A stretch of DNA of 64,000 bases from Flavobacterium sp. UBA6721 (GTDB lineage: Bacteria > Bacteroidota > Bacteroidia > Flavobacteriales > Flavobacteriaceae): positions 123,527-187,526 of the forward strand of contig DKIJ01000031.1 in the NCBI GenBank assembly GCA_002454195.1, in the 5' to 3' direction. Of the stretch, positions 35,442-45,037 are shown piece by piece. Under the pieces are notes generated by a model. The model was not told the origin of the DNA. It did no database searches and was given only the letters and a program-made list of their open reading frames with translations. Positions within the stretch are counted from its first letter, which is position 1. Each line of letters opens with the position of its first letter. A program made the position numbers and the translations under genes.

Positions 35442-35804
35442 TGATTGACGTTTTTTATCATTAAACTTTCAAAAAGTTTTTTTAGTGTAATGACTGGTAA
35501 AAATACGTTTCTTTTTGAAATATAGAAATTTAAAGAAAGAAAAAGCTTGCTATGATTTTGTGTTAAATCAATACGTAGTAACGACTATCATCTAAGCTTA
35601 AGGATTATCACCATAAATTATCTGAGAAAACACTGTTTTCACATCATTAGTAAACTTTGAAATTAGTAAAACAGCTACTTTTTTAGAGTAAAATTTCAAA
35701 TAAATAGTTTTATAAAACAAAATTTGAATATTCTTCAAAATATTCCTTATTCAGAGTGACTTAATTTATTTATGGTTTTTTATTTTTGTCAAAAATTATA
35801 TCAC
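35442..35804. other. Divergent intergenic region of sprE and the reductase
   Basis: This 363-bp stretch has no gene. It contains a TGTTTTC-type palindrome (GAAAACA-c-TGTTTTC, 35626-35640), a weak AAACTT/AAGTTT hairpin with a T run (35463-35479) and the reductase promoter element at 35781-35788. It should carry the promoter of the sprE-atp unit, but no exact -7 element was seen for it. Confidence 0.5.
35781..35788 (+). promoter_or_regulatory. -7 element of the reductase gene
   Basis: TATTTTTG matches TAnnTTTG exactly. The transcript would start near 35795, so the ATG at 35805 is the start and the upstream ATG at 35772 is not transcribed. Confidence 0.55.
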
Positions 35805-36854
35805 ATGCCAAATTTTTTGAAACTCCTTATAAAAGAGGTAAAAAGGGAAACGGCTGCTGCTGTTTCTATCCTTTTTAATGTGCCTGAAGAATTAAAAGAG
35901 AATTATAAATTCATTGCAGGACAATATGTAAACCTAAGATTAACCCTTGACGGAAAAGAAATTCGTCGTGCGTATTCTATTTGCTCTTCGCCTGAAAGTG
36001 GCGAATTGCGCATTGCTGTGAAAGCGGTAAAAGATGGTTTGTTTTCTCAGTTTGCTAATAACAAATTAAAAGCTGGAGATGTTCTTGAAGTAGGAAAACC
36101 AGAAGGAAAATTTACATTTGAACCAGAAGTTAATCGTCAAAAAAATTACGTAGCTTTTGTTTCTGGTAGTGGAATTACTCCCGTAATGTCGATTATCAAA
36201 TCGGTTTTAAAAAGTGAGCCAAAAAGTTCATTTGTATTGGTTTACGGGAACAAATCTCCTGAAGAAACCATTTTTCACCAAGAATTACACGACTTGCATT
36301 TGCAATATGTAAACCGCTTATTTGTACACTATGTTTATAGTCAGGCAAGAGCAGAAGATGCTTTGTTTGGTCGCATAGACAAATCGGTAGTGAATTATGT
36401 TTTAAATAATAAAAATGCAGCTTTAGAATTCGAAAAATTCTATTTGTGCGGACCGGAAGCGATGATTGATACGGTTTCTAATGTTTTAAAAGAGAAAAAC
36501 GTAAAGGACTCGGCTATCAAGTTTGAATTGTTCACGGCTTCGGCTTTTGAAAACGAAATCAAAGATTTATCAGGGCATTCGAAAATTACCATTATGGTGG
36601 ATGACGAAGAAACTTCGTTTGAAATGTCTCAAAAAGAAACGATTCTGGAGGCAGCCTTAAAACAAGGTATTGATGCTCCGTATTCTTGCCAAGGCGGAAT
36701 TTGCAGCAGCTGTCTTTGCCGAGTAACAGAAGGAAGTGCCGAAATGAAGAAAAACTCAATCTTAACAGACAAAGAAATTGCCGAAGGTTTAATTTTAAGC
36801 TGTCAGGCACACCCAACATCAGATACAATTTATGTAGATTTTGATGATGTGTAA
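35805..36854 (+). CDS. PaaE-like ferredoxin-NAD(P)H oxidoreductase with 2Fe-2S domain
   Basis: From the ATG at 35805 the protein has 349 residues. An FAD domain holds RAYSICSSP, an NAD(P)H domain holds SGSGITPVMS and YLCGPEAMID, and a C-terminal plant-type 2Fe-2S domain binds the cluster with CQGGICSSCLCRV plus a distal Cys in ILSCQAHP. This layout is that of PaaE and other flavoprotein reductases that hand electrons to an oxygenase or fatty-acid desaturase. No paa genes adjoin, so the partner lies elsewhere. The frame begins upstream at 35772, but the exact -7 element at 35781 argues for the later ATG. Confidence 0.87.
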   Translation: MPNFLKLLIKEVKRETAAAVSILFNVPEELKENYKFIAGQYVNLRLTLDGKEIRRAYSICSSPESGELRIAVKAVKDGLFSQFANNKLKAGDVLEVGKPEGKFTFEPEVNRQKNYVAFVSGSGITPVMSIIKSVLKSEPKSSFVLVYGNKSPEETIFHQELHDLHLQYVNRLFVHYVYSQARAEDALFGRIDKSVVNYVLNNKNAALEFEKFYLCGPEAMIDTVSNVLKEKNVKDSAIKFELFTASAFENEIKDLSGHSKITIMVDDEETSFEMSQKETILEAALKQGIDAPYSCQGGICSSCLCRVTEGSAEMKKNSILTDKEIAEGLILSCQAHPTSDTIYVDFDDV

Positions 36855-36875
36855 ATATTAAATTCCAATATTTAT

Positions 36876-36915
36876 ATTTCCAAATTCCAAATTTATACCG
36901 TTGGAATTTGGAAAT
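36876..36915. terminator. Convergent terminator hairpin
   Basis: ATTTCCAAATTCCAA and TTGGAATTTGGAAAT make a perfect 15-bp stem with a 10-nt loop, followed by a T run on the plus strand. It lies between the reductase and GLPGLI genes. Confidence 0.75.
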
Positions 36916-36930
36916 TTTTATTAGTACATA

Positions 36931-37692
36931 CTACAGGAAAGCATTCCAAATAAACATATTTTTTTGACGTTCGTTTTCTTCTTTGTCATCACCATAACTA
37001 AACCAATCTTTTGTTTTTTCTTCAATCAATGACTTTAGACCTGTAAAATCATAGGTTTTTTTGGCTGTAACAGGAGTTATTTCTGCTGCATTAGTATAAC
37101 TAACATCTACCTTTGTAGCAATATACGAAGTATACAATCTAGGAATAGTAAGTCCTAAAATCATACCCGGCAAACCACTTATAGAACAAGGACCGCCTGA
37201 AATGGTGATATCATCGGTGTAAAAGGCAAAAACATAAACATCATTCATAATTTTACCTACCGCTTTTCGGCAATTATAACCTGCTATTTCTCGGTTTTCA
37301 TTAGTAATTTTCCATTCAATTTTAGGAATTCTATCGGCAATGACAAAATTTGTCCCTACAATTTGTTTTTGCATGTTCATTGTTCCTGTATTGAAGTCAA
37401 AATACCAACTGTTTTCTTCATCTACTTCTTTGTAATATTTTGGAATTCTGGTTTTTGGGCTCCATCTGTTGAATTTGAAAACACTTTTATTATTCGCAAA
37501 AGTATAGTTGAAATAGGATATTTTTAAATCCGAAAGATTCTCTTTCATCATCTCGTCCCAACTATCATTAGTCATCGTTTTTTTTAGATTGGTACTCACT
37601 TCAAATTCAATAACCGCCTTTTCTACAAATTGCTGAGCAAAAGTAGTTGTTGTAAATAATAGCGCTGTAATTATATAATATAGTGTCTTCAT
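36931..37692 (-). CDS. GLPGLI family protein
   Basis: The GLPGLI family is named after a conserved motif, seen here as SGLPGMILGL. From the ATG at 37692 the product is 253 residues with a signal peptide ending near TFAQQ. The mature part is beta-rich, with the family's early EVSTNLKKT strand and a Cys pair (GYNCRKAVG and GGPCSISGLPG). Members are usually encoded just beyond a TonB-related beta-barrel gene, as here (the upstream gene ends 10 bp before). They may help assemble or cap the barrel. A start 33 bp upstream would overlap that gene and precede the signal peptide, so it was not chosen. Confidence 0.87.
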   Translation of the reverse strand: MKTLYYIITALLFTTTTFAQQFVEKAVIEFEVSTNLKKTMTNDSWDEMMKENLSDLKISYFNYTFANNKSVFKFNRWSPKTRIPKYYKEVDEENSWYFDFNTGTMNMQKQIVGTNFVIADRIPKIEWKITNENREIAGYNCRKAVGKIMNDVYVFAFYTDDITISGGPCSISGLPGMILGLTIPRLYTSYIATKVDVSYTNAAEITPVTAKKTYDFTGLKSLIEEKTKDWFSYGDDKEENERQKNMFIWNAFL

Positions 37693-37702
37693 CAATTTAA
37701 AA

Positions 37703-40486
37703 TTATTTTTTAGTTCCACTCCCATTTTTAAAATTCCAGGTAAAGCCTACCATCACATATCGTTTTAATCGGTCGTTTTGTTCTTGTGAGATGGTATTGT
37801 TATATGCATATCTTTGAATACCTATGTTTTGATTTAAAATATCTCGAACAAATAGATAGGCTGTAAATTCGTCATTTTTAAAAGTGCGCTGCAATCTTGC
37901 ATTCCACAATTGATTGACTAAATTATCTTGAAAATCAACTGTTTTTTGTCTAGTATTTAAGCTGTAATCAGTAGATAACTTCCATTTTTCCGCAAAATAT
38001 ACACCTACATCTAAATCCAGGGTGTTTGTATTGAACGATTTGATTTCCGTATTTTGAGTGGTGCTATTTCGATTGTAGGTAAATCGATTACTTAAACTAA
38101 TATCATATTGTTTTTGTTTTGACTTATTTAAATAAACTGAAAATCCCGCATTTAAATTCTCTGCTTTACCCATTTTGTTATTAATACTTAAAATTGACTT
38201 ATTAAATCCAAAAGAAGGACTAAAATCAGCTCTCAAATCTATTTTCTTAATTTTAAATCCATAACCCATATAATAATTTCCAGAAAAATTTCCATTAGTA
38301 TTAATTGGTTTTGAAGTGGTTTTTGCCGTTTGAGTATCTATTACACTGCTGTAAATAATAGCGTTTGTTGTTGTATTAAATGAAAGCCCTTGATAGATTT
38401 GAGTTTCAGATAGCATATCATAACTACTCTGACCTATGTTTATATTATTTGTAAAAGATTGTTTTAAATCAGGATTACCCAAAGTTTGATTAAAAAAGTC
38501 TTGATTGTTTCTTAAAGGCTGCAATTGATCCAGTGTAGGTTGTCTAGTGTAACCTTGATAATCAAATCGTAAATTACTATTGCTTTTATATCGGTAAGTG
38601 AACGTTGCAGCTGGAAAAAAATTAGTATAGCTTCGCTTGTACTCCTTTTCCATTGTTTTATCGAATAAATCAAAAGTGGTGAAACCAAAACCACTTCCAA
38701 TACTGTAATTGATTTTTTTTGTGTTATAATTCAGTTTTAAATTGGGTCTGTGTGTAATTATGTCCTGTTCAAATTCATTAGACAATGCACTTACTAATTG
38801 ATCATATTTACCTGATACACCTGAATAATCGTAGGTATAATAATTGTTTTTACCCCTATCATAATTTAACTGATAAGCAAATTGTAAAGAAAGTTCTTTT
38901 GATAAAGGTTCAGAATAACTTAAGCCAACAGATAAATTTTGATTGGATCTATCACCAATTTTATTCTGATCAACATCAATTTTAGAATCAAAATTTCCAT
39001 CTATATAACTTTCGTTGGATGACTTTAAAAAATTATTAGAGTTTGTATTCAACATACTCCAACTACTATTTAAAGTAAAAGTACGTCGCGGTTTGGCAAA
39101 TTTGTGTTTGAATAACATACTTGCTGAAATTGATGTCTTATCCGAATTTGTTGAAGACATCCTTTGTTGTTTATTTTTCAATATACCGCCATCACCTGTG
39201 GTACTACCCTGCGTAAAATCATCACTTGCGGTGTCATAAAAATTAGTTTTAGCAGAGAATTTTATAGAATTTACCGAATCTAATTTTACATCATAAACTG
39301 CACTCAATTTAAAGTTGCTTCTGTTCACGTTTGTTACAGTGGCTCTTTCTTGATTTAATTGCGTATCTCCAATTTGAGTTTGCGAAATACTACTATTATT
39401 GTTTGTGTAAATTTGTTTATTGAATTTTGGCGAAACATTTAGGTTTTGTTTATCGTTCCATTTGTTCGTGTATTGTAAACCTGCATTTGTGTTTTTAGTA
39501 AATCCGTTTTGTGTATTTATATAGGTTTCATCATCATTATTGCCCCCTGCCCATTCGTAACTTACATTTCCATCATCATCCATGTTCATACTCCAGCTGT
39601 TATCGCGAGCTCCAAATTTCTCACTATCTTCCCATCCCAAACCATCTTGGCCAGTATTTCCATTTAACAAAAAGGCAGAAAGTTTTCTTTTCCCTTTAAA
39701 AGTACTAAACATTAAATTTGTATTGTATCGGGAGTCGGCATCGGTAAAAGGCTGATTAGCGCCGTCAATTTTTCCAAAATATCCATTCTTTTTATCTTCT
39801 TTTAATTTCAGATTAATTGTTTTTTGAGTTTTACCATCATCAATCCCTGTAAATTCGGCTTGCTCGCTTTTTTTATCAAAAACTTGTACCTCTTTTACCG
39901 CATCAGCCCTCAAATTTTTGACAGCCATACCAGGATCATCACCAAAAAATTCTTCTCCGTCCACCAACACTTTTTGAACGGTTTGACCCATTGCTTTTAT
40001 AGCCCCATTTTTATCAACTTGAATTCCGGGTAATTTTTTTAATAGTTCTTCAACATTAGCATTCTCACTCACTGCAAAATCACTGGCTCTATAACTTGTC
40101 GTATCACCTTTTATTCTAATGGAACCCGATTTAACTACAACCTCTCTTAATACTTCTATTTTACTTTTTAAAACAATATTATCTAACTTTAAATCCTTTC
40201 CATTGACAATAATGGCATCTACATAATCTGCATATTGATTATGAGAAGTCATCAAAATATAATTTCCAGATTTTACCTCTTTGAAATTAAATTTACCCTG
40301 TTTGTCTGAACGTGTAAATTGATACAAAATGGAATCGGTAGGTGTTAATAATGCTACAACCGAATTATAAACAGCTGATTTATCTTTACTATCCGATATC
40401 AAACCAGAAACACTTACTTTTTGAGAAAAAGCCGAACATGATATTAAAAGTAAAATTGTTGTAACTAAACCCAAGGTTTTTTTCAT
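37703..40486 (-). CDS. Outer-membrane beta-barrel protein with carboxypeptidase-like and plug domains
   Basis: From the ATG at 40486 the product is 927 residues. A signal peptide ends near AFSQ. An Ig-like carboxypeptidase-regulatory domain (about 25-105) precedes a TonB-plug-like domain (VEELLKKLPGIQVDKNGAIKAMG with KVLVDGEEFFGDDPGMAVKNL). The remaining 700 or so residues form beta strands of the OMP_b-brl_3 type. The last strand, RYVMVGFTWNFKNG, ends with aromatic residues. No TonB box was found, so transport driven by TonB is uncertain. The partner GLPGLI gene follows by 10 bp. Confidence 0.88.
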   Translation of the reverse strand: MKKTLGLVTTILLLISCSAFSQKVSVSGLISDSKDKSAVYNSVVALLTPTDSILYQFTRSDKQGKFNFKEVKSGNYILMTSHNQYADYVDAIIVNGKDLKLDNIVLKSKIEVLREVVVKSGSIRIKGDTTSYRASDFAVSENANVEELLKKLPGIQVDKNGAIKAMGQTVQKVLVDGEEFFGDDPGMAVKNLRADAVKEVQVFDKKSEQAEFTGIDDGKTQKTINLKLKEDKKNGYFGKIDGANQPFTDADSRYNTNLMFSTFKGKRKLSAFLLNGNTGQDGLGWEDSEKFGARDNSWSMNMDDDGNVSYEWAGGNNDDETYINTQNGFTKNTNAGLQYTNKWNDKQNLNVSPKFNKQIYTNNNSSISQTQIGDTQLNQERATVTNVNRSNFKLSAVYDVKLDSVNSIKFSAKTNFYDTASDDFTQGSTTGDGGILKNKQQRMSSTNSDKTSISASMLFKHKFAKPRRTFTLNSSWSMLNTNSNNFLKSSNESYIDGNFDSKIDVDQNKIGDRSNQNLSVGLSYSEPLSKELSLQFAYQLNYDRGKNNYYTYDYSGVSGKYDQLVSALSNEFEQDIITHRPNLKLNYNTKKINYSIGSGFGFTTFDLFDKTMEKEYKRSYTNFFPAATFTYRYKSNSNLRFDYQGYTRQPTLDQLQPLRNNQDFFNQTLGNPDLKQSFTNNINIGQSSYDMLSETQIYQGLSFNTTTNAIIYSSVIDTQTAKTTSKPINTNGNFSGNYYMGYGFKIKKIDLRADFSPSFGFNKSILSINNKMGKAENLNAGFSVYLNKSKQKQYDISLSNRFTYNRNSTTQNTEIKSFNTNTLDLDVGVYFAEKWKLSTDYSLNTRQKTVDFQDNLVNQLWNARLQRTFKNDEFTAYLFVRDILNQNIGIQRYAYNNTISQEQNDRLKRYVMVGFTWNFKNGSGTKK

Positions 40487-40689
40487 AAATACTTTTGCTT
40501 TAAAGTAGTAACACTGCTTAATTCTCAAAACAGACTAATACCAGTTAAAAAATAGTGTAAAAAAACACACGTATTAAAAAGTAAAATTAGCATTATATAC
40601 TTACAAAAAATAAAGAGGATTGTTAAAAATAATATAAAACTATTCTTTCAGAAAAAACGTCGTAAAAAAACAAAAATATTCTAAACAAT

Positions 40690-41727
40690 TTAGATACAAT
40701 TGGATAGAGCCGATAGGATAGAATCGACAGTTATGGTTCGCATGGCATCTTCATAACCTTCTACTCTCTTGTTTCCATATATTGAAGTAGGTAATTTTGG
40801 AAACAAATTTCTATCGGAAACCAAGGCATTTTCCAATGGCTGATTAAATGGGGAAAAACCGGCAAAAGGATGAGTGGCTCCCCAAAGTGTAACTACTTTT
40901 ACACCCAACATTGCAGCAATATGAGCATTTCCGGAATCCATGGAAAGCATCACATCAAGATTACTTATCAATTCTAATTCTTGCTGAAATTTAATTTTTC
41001 CAGCTATAGTAATGACATTATCATAGGATGCTGAAATCGATTCTAAAATTTCAATTTCTCTTTTTCCTCCACCAAAAAGAAGTATTTTATTAGAAGATTT
41101 TTTTGCTAATTGAGCAATAACTTCTTCCATTAAATCCAAAGGATACACTTTAGAATCGTATTGTGCAAAAGGTGCTATTCCAATTAATTTTTGATGATTA
41201 TCCCCTATAATTGCTTTAATATCATCCGTTAAAACAGCTTTGTCAGGAAAGCTAGGATTAGATAAATCAATGTCAAAACCCAATTGTTCAAACACTTTTG
41301 TATGTCTTTCAAACATAGTGGGTAATTGTTTAAACACTTTATTTTCGGCAGCTGTTAGAGATTTTTTCGCTGCACGACCTTTATCAACAGCGGCAACTTT
41401 TTTTCCGCTCAAGGCAAAAAGTGTTCGCACTACTTTAGAACGCAAAACATTGTGTAAATCGGCGAAAGCATCTATTTTTAATTGTTTCAGATCAACAAAT
41501 AATCGAAGTAAGCCCACAAAACCTTTATGACGTTCTTTCTCATCAAAAGCAAAAAAACTTACATTAGGTATCGTATCAAAAAAAGGCTTAAAAAACGGAC
41601 GTGAAATAACCGTTATTTTAATATCTGGATGCTGTTTTACAAAAGCTCGTAAAACAGGAACCGTCATGGCGACATCTCCCATAGCGGATAGTCTCATGAC
41701 GGCTATATGTATAATTTTTTTTGACAA
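40690..41727 (-). CDS. Glycosyltransferase family 9 (heptosyltransferase-like)
   Basis: The 345 residues match GT9, which transfers heptose or other sugars onto lipopolysaccharide core in the cytoplasm. The start HIAVMRLSAMGDVAMTVPVLRAF is the N-terminal signature, with SAMGD in the acceptor side. The C-terminal donor site is seen in LISNLDVMLSMDSGNAHIAAMLGVKVVTLWGATHP. Length is normal. In flavobacteria a DUF4254 gene often stands directly next to this one; here a large AlbA_2-type gene lies between them. Confidence 0.9.
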   Translation of the reverse strand: MSKKIIHIAVMRLSAMGDVAMTVPVLRAFVKQHPDIKITVISRPFFKPFFDTIPNVSFFAFDEKERHKGFVGLLRLFVDLKQLKIDAFADLHNVLRSKVVRTLFALSGKKVAAVDKGRAAKKSLTAAENKVFKQLPTMFERHTKVFEQLGFDIDLSNPSFPDKAVLTDDIKAIIGDNHQKLIGIAPFAQYDSKVYPLDLMEEVIAQLAKKSSNKILLFGGGKREIEILESISASYDNVITIAGKIKFQQELELISNLDVMLSMDSGNAHIAAMLGVKVVTLWGATHPFAGFSPFNQPLENALVSDRNLFPKLPTSIYGNKRVEGYEDAMRTITVDSILSALSNCI

Positions 41728-41759
41728 TTTTATTATTCTTAAAATTTAAATTGTGGTGA

Positions 41760-41912
41760 AATGTTGTAAAATGTGGTTTTTTTGGCCTTTTTTTGGCCAT
41801 TAAAATATATTTAAAAAAGCTGAAAATCAGTCGTATACAAACGACTTTTATTCACAATAAAGGGTAGTTATTAACAATTATTGGTCTTTTTTTGGTCTTT
41901 TTTTGGCCCTTT
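41760..41912 (-). repeat. Tandem GRCCAAAAAAA tract around an AlbA_2 gene end
   Basis: On the minus strand, GGCCAAAAAAAGACCAAAAAAAGACCAAT forms the last codons and stop of the AlbA_2 gene (41878-41912). A second block ATGGCCAAAAAAAGGCCAAAAAAACC lies at about 41776-41802. The unit is about 11 bp with a run of seven A. A hairpin (AGTCGT/ACGACT, about 41832-41849) lies between the blocks. Confidence 0.6.
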
Positions 41913-43656
41913 CATCTCTCTTACCGCTTTGTTTTTCCAAAGCTTTAATCCCTAAACTTAACACTTCCGAGAATACTTCAATATCATTTATAAATTTCTC
42001 CCCTATTTCATAAACAGAAGAAGATCCTTCACCTACTTGTTTTAACTGTTTATTATTTACCAACTTATCAACTCTTAAACGAACTTGTTTTCTAGACAAT
42101 TTATCTTCAAAAAGAGCCACAAAATCTTTCATTTTTGCAATTTTCTCTTTGGATAAATATTGCAAAATAACAGTAAAAACCTGATTATCATCTATTTCTT
42201 GTAAATTAAAGTATTTTGCTTTTTCATCTGTAAATTCGTAGTAATCTTTTGAAAGAATATAGTAAATAGCATTCGTTTTCCCTCTTTTTTCAATGAGCTT
42301 TTTCTCTAAAAGTTTAGCAACTGTTTCAAAATCCAAATCATTTTTTGCTGCACCTTTTTTAATCATATTTAAAGTAAGTACCTCTAAAACCGATAACTTT
42401 TCGAAATCTGATAATTCATCTTGCACTGAAACGATAAACAAAGCAAAAGCTCTGTCTTCTATAACAGCAGATAATTTTAAATTGACTTGAAAATAATCTG
42501 ATTTTGAATAATCAGGTTTTGCTTTTCCTTCTATTAGGGTATTGTAGAATATCTTATCAACACCTTGTCCTGAACGCTCTACAATACCCGTTTTTTGCAA
42601 AATATCAGCTAATAGTCTATTTCTTGGAGTGCTGGGAGTTTTAAGAAGATTTTCTAAATTAACACCACTTGGAAACCCTCCTGCATTGATTATATCTAAT
42701 CGCTGTGGGAACTGTTTAACAACAATTTCGGAAGTTCTTCTATAATCTCTATGTGTAATTGCATTATTTATTGATTCTCTAATAACCTCTTCATTAAAAA
42801 ATGGAATATTAAATATATAAGCTCCATCTTGAATTGGAAAACTACCATTTCTTAAGTTTATGGTATTCCAAAGCTCGTCAATTAATATAAAAAAAGGTTC
42901 ATCAAATTTAATTCTATTATCAAATGGTATTTGATTTTCAGAATTTCTGTATTCCAACATAACAGCAGCTTGTGGAAGTCTTTCATTTAAAACTTCTTTT
43001 TTAGCAAGTAAAATGAGTGCTGCATTGGTAAGTTTACCATTTTTTAAGAGTTCTAAATCAGATAATAATTGTTCATTAGAAAGAGTCTTAAAGTGGGGAT
43101 TGTTCTGTTTTAAAGCATATTTATCCTTTAAAATTGATATTGCTCTACTGTCTAAATCAGAGATTTGTAATCCATTACAAATTTGCTGAGAAAAATCAGG
43201 TTCTTGTTCATTAATGATTTTCAAATAAACTTCATCCGACATGGGTTTTAATTCTTCTCCAACACGCATTAAAGCAACATCTTCAAATTTAAAAACTTTA
43301 CCTGCAGGTCTACCTGGAACTTCAATAACCAAAACCCTTTTATCATCCTCATATAATTCGTAGACTAAAGGTCTAATTCCAGTGTCGGTATAAATTTTAG
43401 ACTCCAACTCTCCTATAGAATCTAAATTTTGTTTAGTACCAACAACTTGATGTGGATAATTATCAGTCATTCCAATAACTAAAAAACCACCTCCTTCATT
43501 GCACAAAGCGGTAACATATCCTAAGATACATCTACGCCTATCACTTGGTTTAGGTTTAGATCCTCCATCATAAGATATATTACCGCCTTCTCCTTTTTTA
43601 AATTCAACTTTATCCTCAGATTCCTTAAGTCTCTTTAACTTTTCAATAGTCATCAT
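41878..43656 (-). CDS. AlbA_2-type ATP-binding regulator-like protein
   Basis: The 592 residues start with an AlbA_2/Schlafen-like domain (about 15-135, with VEFKKGEGG, ALCNEGGGFLVIGMTDNYPHQVVG and VPGRPAGKVFKF). A HATPase_c_4-like region (about 290-375) follows, with NNAITHRDY, DIINAGGFPSGV and SGQGVDKI. The C-terminal third contains winged-helix-like segments. The tail KRDERAKKRPKKDQ is low-complexity and encoded by a tandem repeat. Such proteins are often called transcriptional regulators and are common as accessory genes; the true role is unknown. It seems to have been placed between GT9 and DUF4254 genes, which are usual neighbours. Confidence 0.75.
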   Translation of the reverse strand: MMTIEKLKRLKESEDKVEFKKGEGGNISYDGGSKPKPSDRRRCILGYVTALCNEGGGFLVIGMTDNYPHQVVGTKQNLDSIGELESKIYTDTGIRPLVYELYEDDKRVLVIEVPGRPAGKVFKFEDVALMRVGEELKPMSDEVYLKIINEQEPDFSQQICNGLQISDLDSRAISILKDKYALKQNNPHFKTLSNEQLLSDLELLKNGKLTNAALILLAKKEVLNERLPQAAVMLEYRNSENQIPFDNRIKFDEPFFILIDELWNTINLRNGSFPIQDGAYIFNIPFFNEEVIRESINNAITHRDYRRTSEIVVKQFPQRLDIINAGGFPSGVNLENLLKTPSTPRNRLLADILQKTGIVERSGQGVDKIFYNTLIEGKAKPDYSKSDYFQVNLKLSAVIEDRAFALFIVSVQDELSDFEKLSVLEVLTLNMIKKGAAKNDLDFETVAKLLEKKLIEKRGKTNAIYYILSKDYYEFTDEKAKYFNLQEIDDNQVFTVILQYLSKEKIAKMKDFVALFEDKLSRKQVRLRVDKLVNNKQLKQVGEGSSSVYEIGEKFINDIEVFSEVLSLGIKALEKQSGKRDERAKKRPKKDQ

Positions 43657-43679
43657 AAATAAAGCCTAATTTAAAAAAA

Positions 43680-44285
43680 TTATTTTTTCCCTTGGTACAA
43701 AATAGGATTTAACTCATCATCATTGTACATTTTCATTTGTTTGTACACTTTCATGAATTTATCACCATTTTCAATATCAGTCAACAAATCATCAATAGCA
43801 GTTGACAAATCGGTTCTTTGTTCCAAAAGAACATTTAATTTTTCCTGACATTTATCTCTGTGCTCCTGAGTAGCTTCTGCACGAGTAGCTTCTTCTTGCA
43901 TGTGATAAATTTTTAAGGCTAAAATAGATAAACGGTCAAAAGCCCAAGCTGGACTTTCAGAGTTGATTTTGGCATCATCTTTTACAACTACCTTGCTGTA
44001 TTTTTGCAAAAAATAACTATCAATATATTCCACCATATCGGTACGTTCTTGATTAGAAGCGTCAATTCTTCTTTTCAAAGTCAAAGCGGCAACTGGGTCA
44101 ATTTGTGGATCACGAATAATATCTTCAAAATGCCATTGAACCGTATCAATCCAGTTTTTTAGATATAATAAATGTTCAAACTGATCCTTAGGATAAGGAT
44201 TGTTTATCGGTTGGTCAACATTATCAAATTGATGATAATCTTTTATACTTTGTTCAAAAACGGAATAAGCTAATTTTGAAAACAT
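43680..44285 (-). CDS. DUF4254 protein
   Basis: The 201 residues are predicted mostly helical, with the family's N-terminal FEQSIKDYHQFD segment, the long central helix around WHFEDIIRDPQIDPVAALTLKRRIDASNQERTD, and a final helix ending DDELNPILYQGKK. DUF4254 has no assigned biochemical role. In flavobacteria it usually neighbours a GT9 gene, which suggests a task in lipopolysaccharide-related synthesis. Here it starts a minus-strand run with the AlbA_2 gene 24 bp downstream. Confidence 0.75.
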   Translation of the reverse strand: MFSKLAYSVFEQSIKDYHQFDNVDQPINNPYPKDQFEHLLYLKNWIDTVQWHFEDIIRDPQIDPVAALTLKRRIDASNQERTDMVEYIDSYFLQKYSKVVVKDDAKINSESPAWAFDRLSILALKIYHMQEEATRAEATQEHRDKCQEKLNVLLEQRTDLSTAIDDLLTDIENGDKFMKVYKQMKMYNDDELNPILYQGKK

Positions 44286-44383
44286 CTCTATATTTTTATT
44301 TGGACAAAGATACTTTTTATACTTTTATAAAAAAATAAGAATGCTATTTTATACTCTTGCTTTTAAACCTAAATAAAACAACC

Positions 44384-45037
44384 ATGTATATTCATTATTT
44401 ATCGGAAAAGAACAGCATTCTAAATCATTTTTTAGGAGAAATAAGAGATGTTAATGTTCATAATGATGCCATGCGTTTTAGGAGAAATATAGAACGGATT
44501 GGCGAAATCATGGCTTATGAAATTAGCAAAAATTTAGAATATAAAGAAATAGCTATTCAAACACCATTAGGTATTAAAAAAACAACTCAAATTGCCGATT
44601 CAGTGTTGCTTTGTTCGATTTTAAGAGCGGGTTTAAGTATGCATTTTGGCTTTTTAAATTATTTTGATAAAGCCGAAAATGGATTTATTTCGGCCTACCG
44701 CTACCATCCTAACAATGATGATTATTTTGAAATAAAAGTTGAATATCAAGCCATAGCCGATATTAATGACAAATATCTTTTACTTGTTGATCCAATGCTG
44801 GCAACTGGACAATCTATTATAGCGGTTTATAAACGTTTGATAGAAAGAGGAACTCCCAAAGAAATTCACATTGCAGTAACTATTGCAGCTCCAGAAGGAA
44901 TAGCCTATTTACAACAACATCTACCCGAAAATTGTCATCTTTGGATTGCTGCATTAGATGAAAAACTCAATGAACACAGCTACATTATTCCCGGTCTGGG
45001 TGATGCTGGTGATTTGGCCTACGGAATCAAATTATAA
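44384..45037 (+). CDS. upp: Uracil phosphoribosyltransferase
   Basis: UPRTase salvages uracil with PRPP to form UMP. From ATG 44384 the product is 217 residues. The PRPP-binding loop is LLLVDPMLATGQSI, the uracil-side loop is SILRAGLSMHFGF, and the C-terminal motif IIPGLGDAGDLAYG is characteristic. A TTG frame start 27 bp upstream was rejected because the ATG gives a normal family length. TACTCTTG at 44353-44360 may be the -7 element. The 3' end overlaps the convergent neighbour by 6 bp. Confidence 0.95.
   Translation: MYIHYLSEKNSILNHFLGEIRDVNVHNDAMRFRRNIERIGEIMAYEISKNLEYKEIAIQTPLGIKKTTQIADSVLLCSILRAGLSMHFGFLNYFDKAENGFISAYRYHPNNDDYFEIKVEYQAIADINDKYLLLVDPMLATGQSIIAVYKRLIERGTPKEIHIAVTIAAPEGIAYLQQHLPENCHLWIAALDEKLNEHSYIIPGLGDAGDLAYGIKL

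Noticed and set aside
37693..37725. Upstream ATG for the GLPGLI gene
   Set aside because: It would overlap the beta-barrel gene and precede the signal peptide with a charged stretch.
44357..44383. TTG start for upp
   Set aside because: The ATG at 44384 gives the normal N terminus and a possible -7 element overlaps the TTG.
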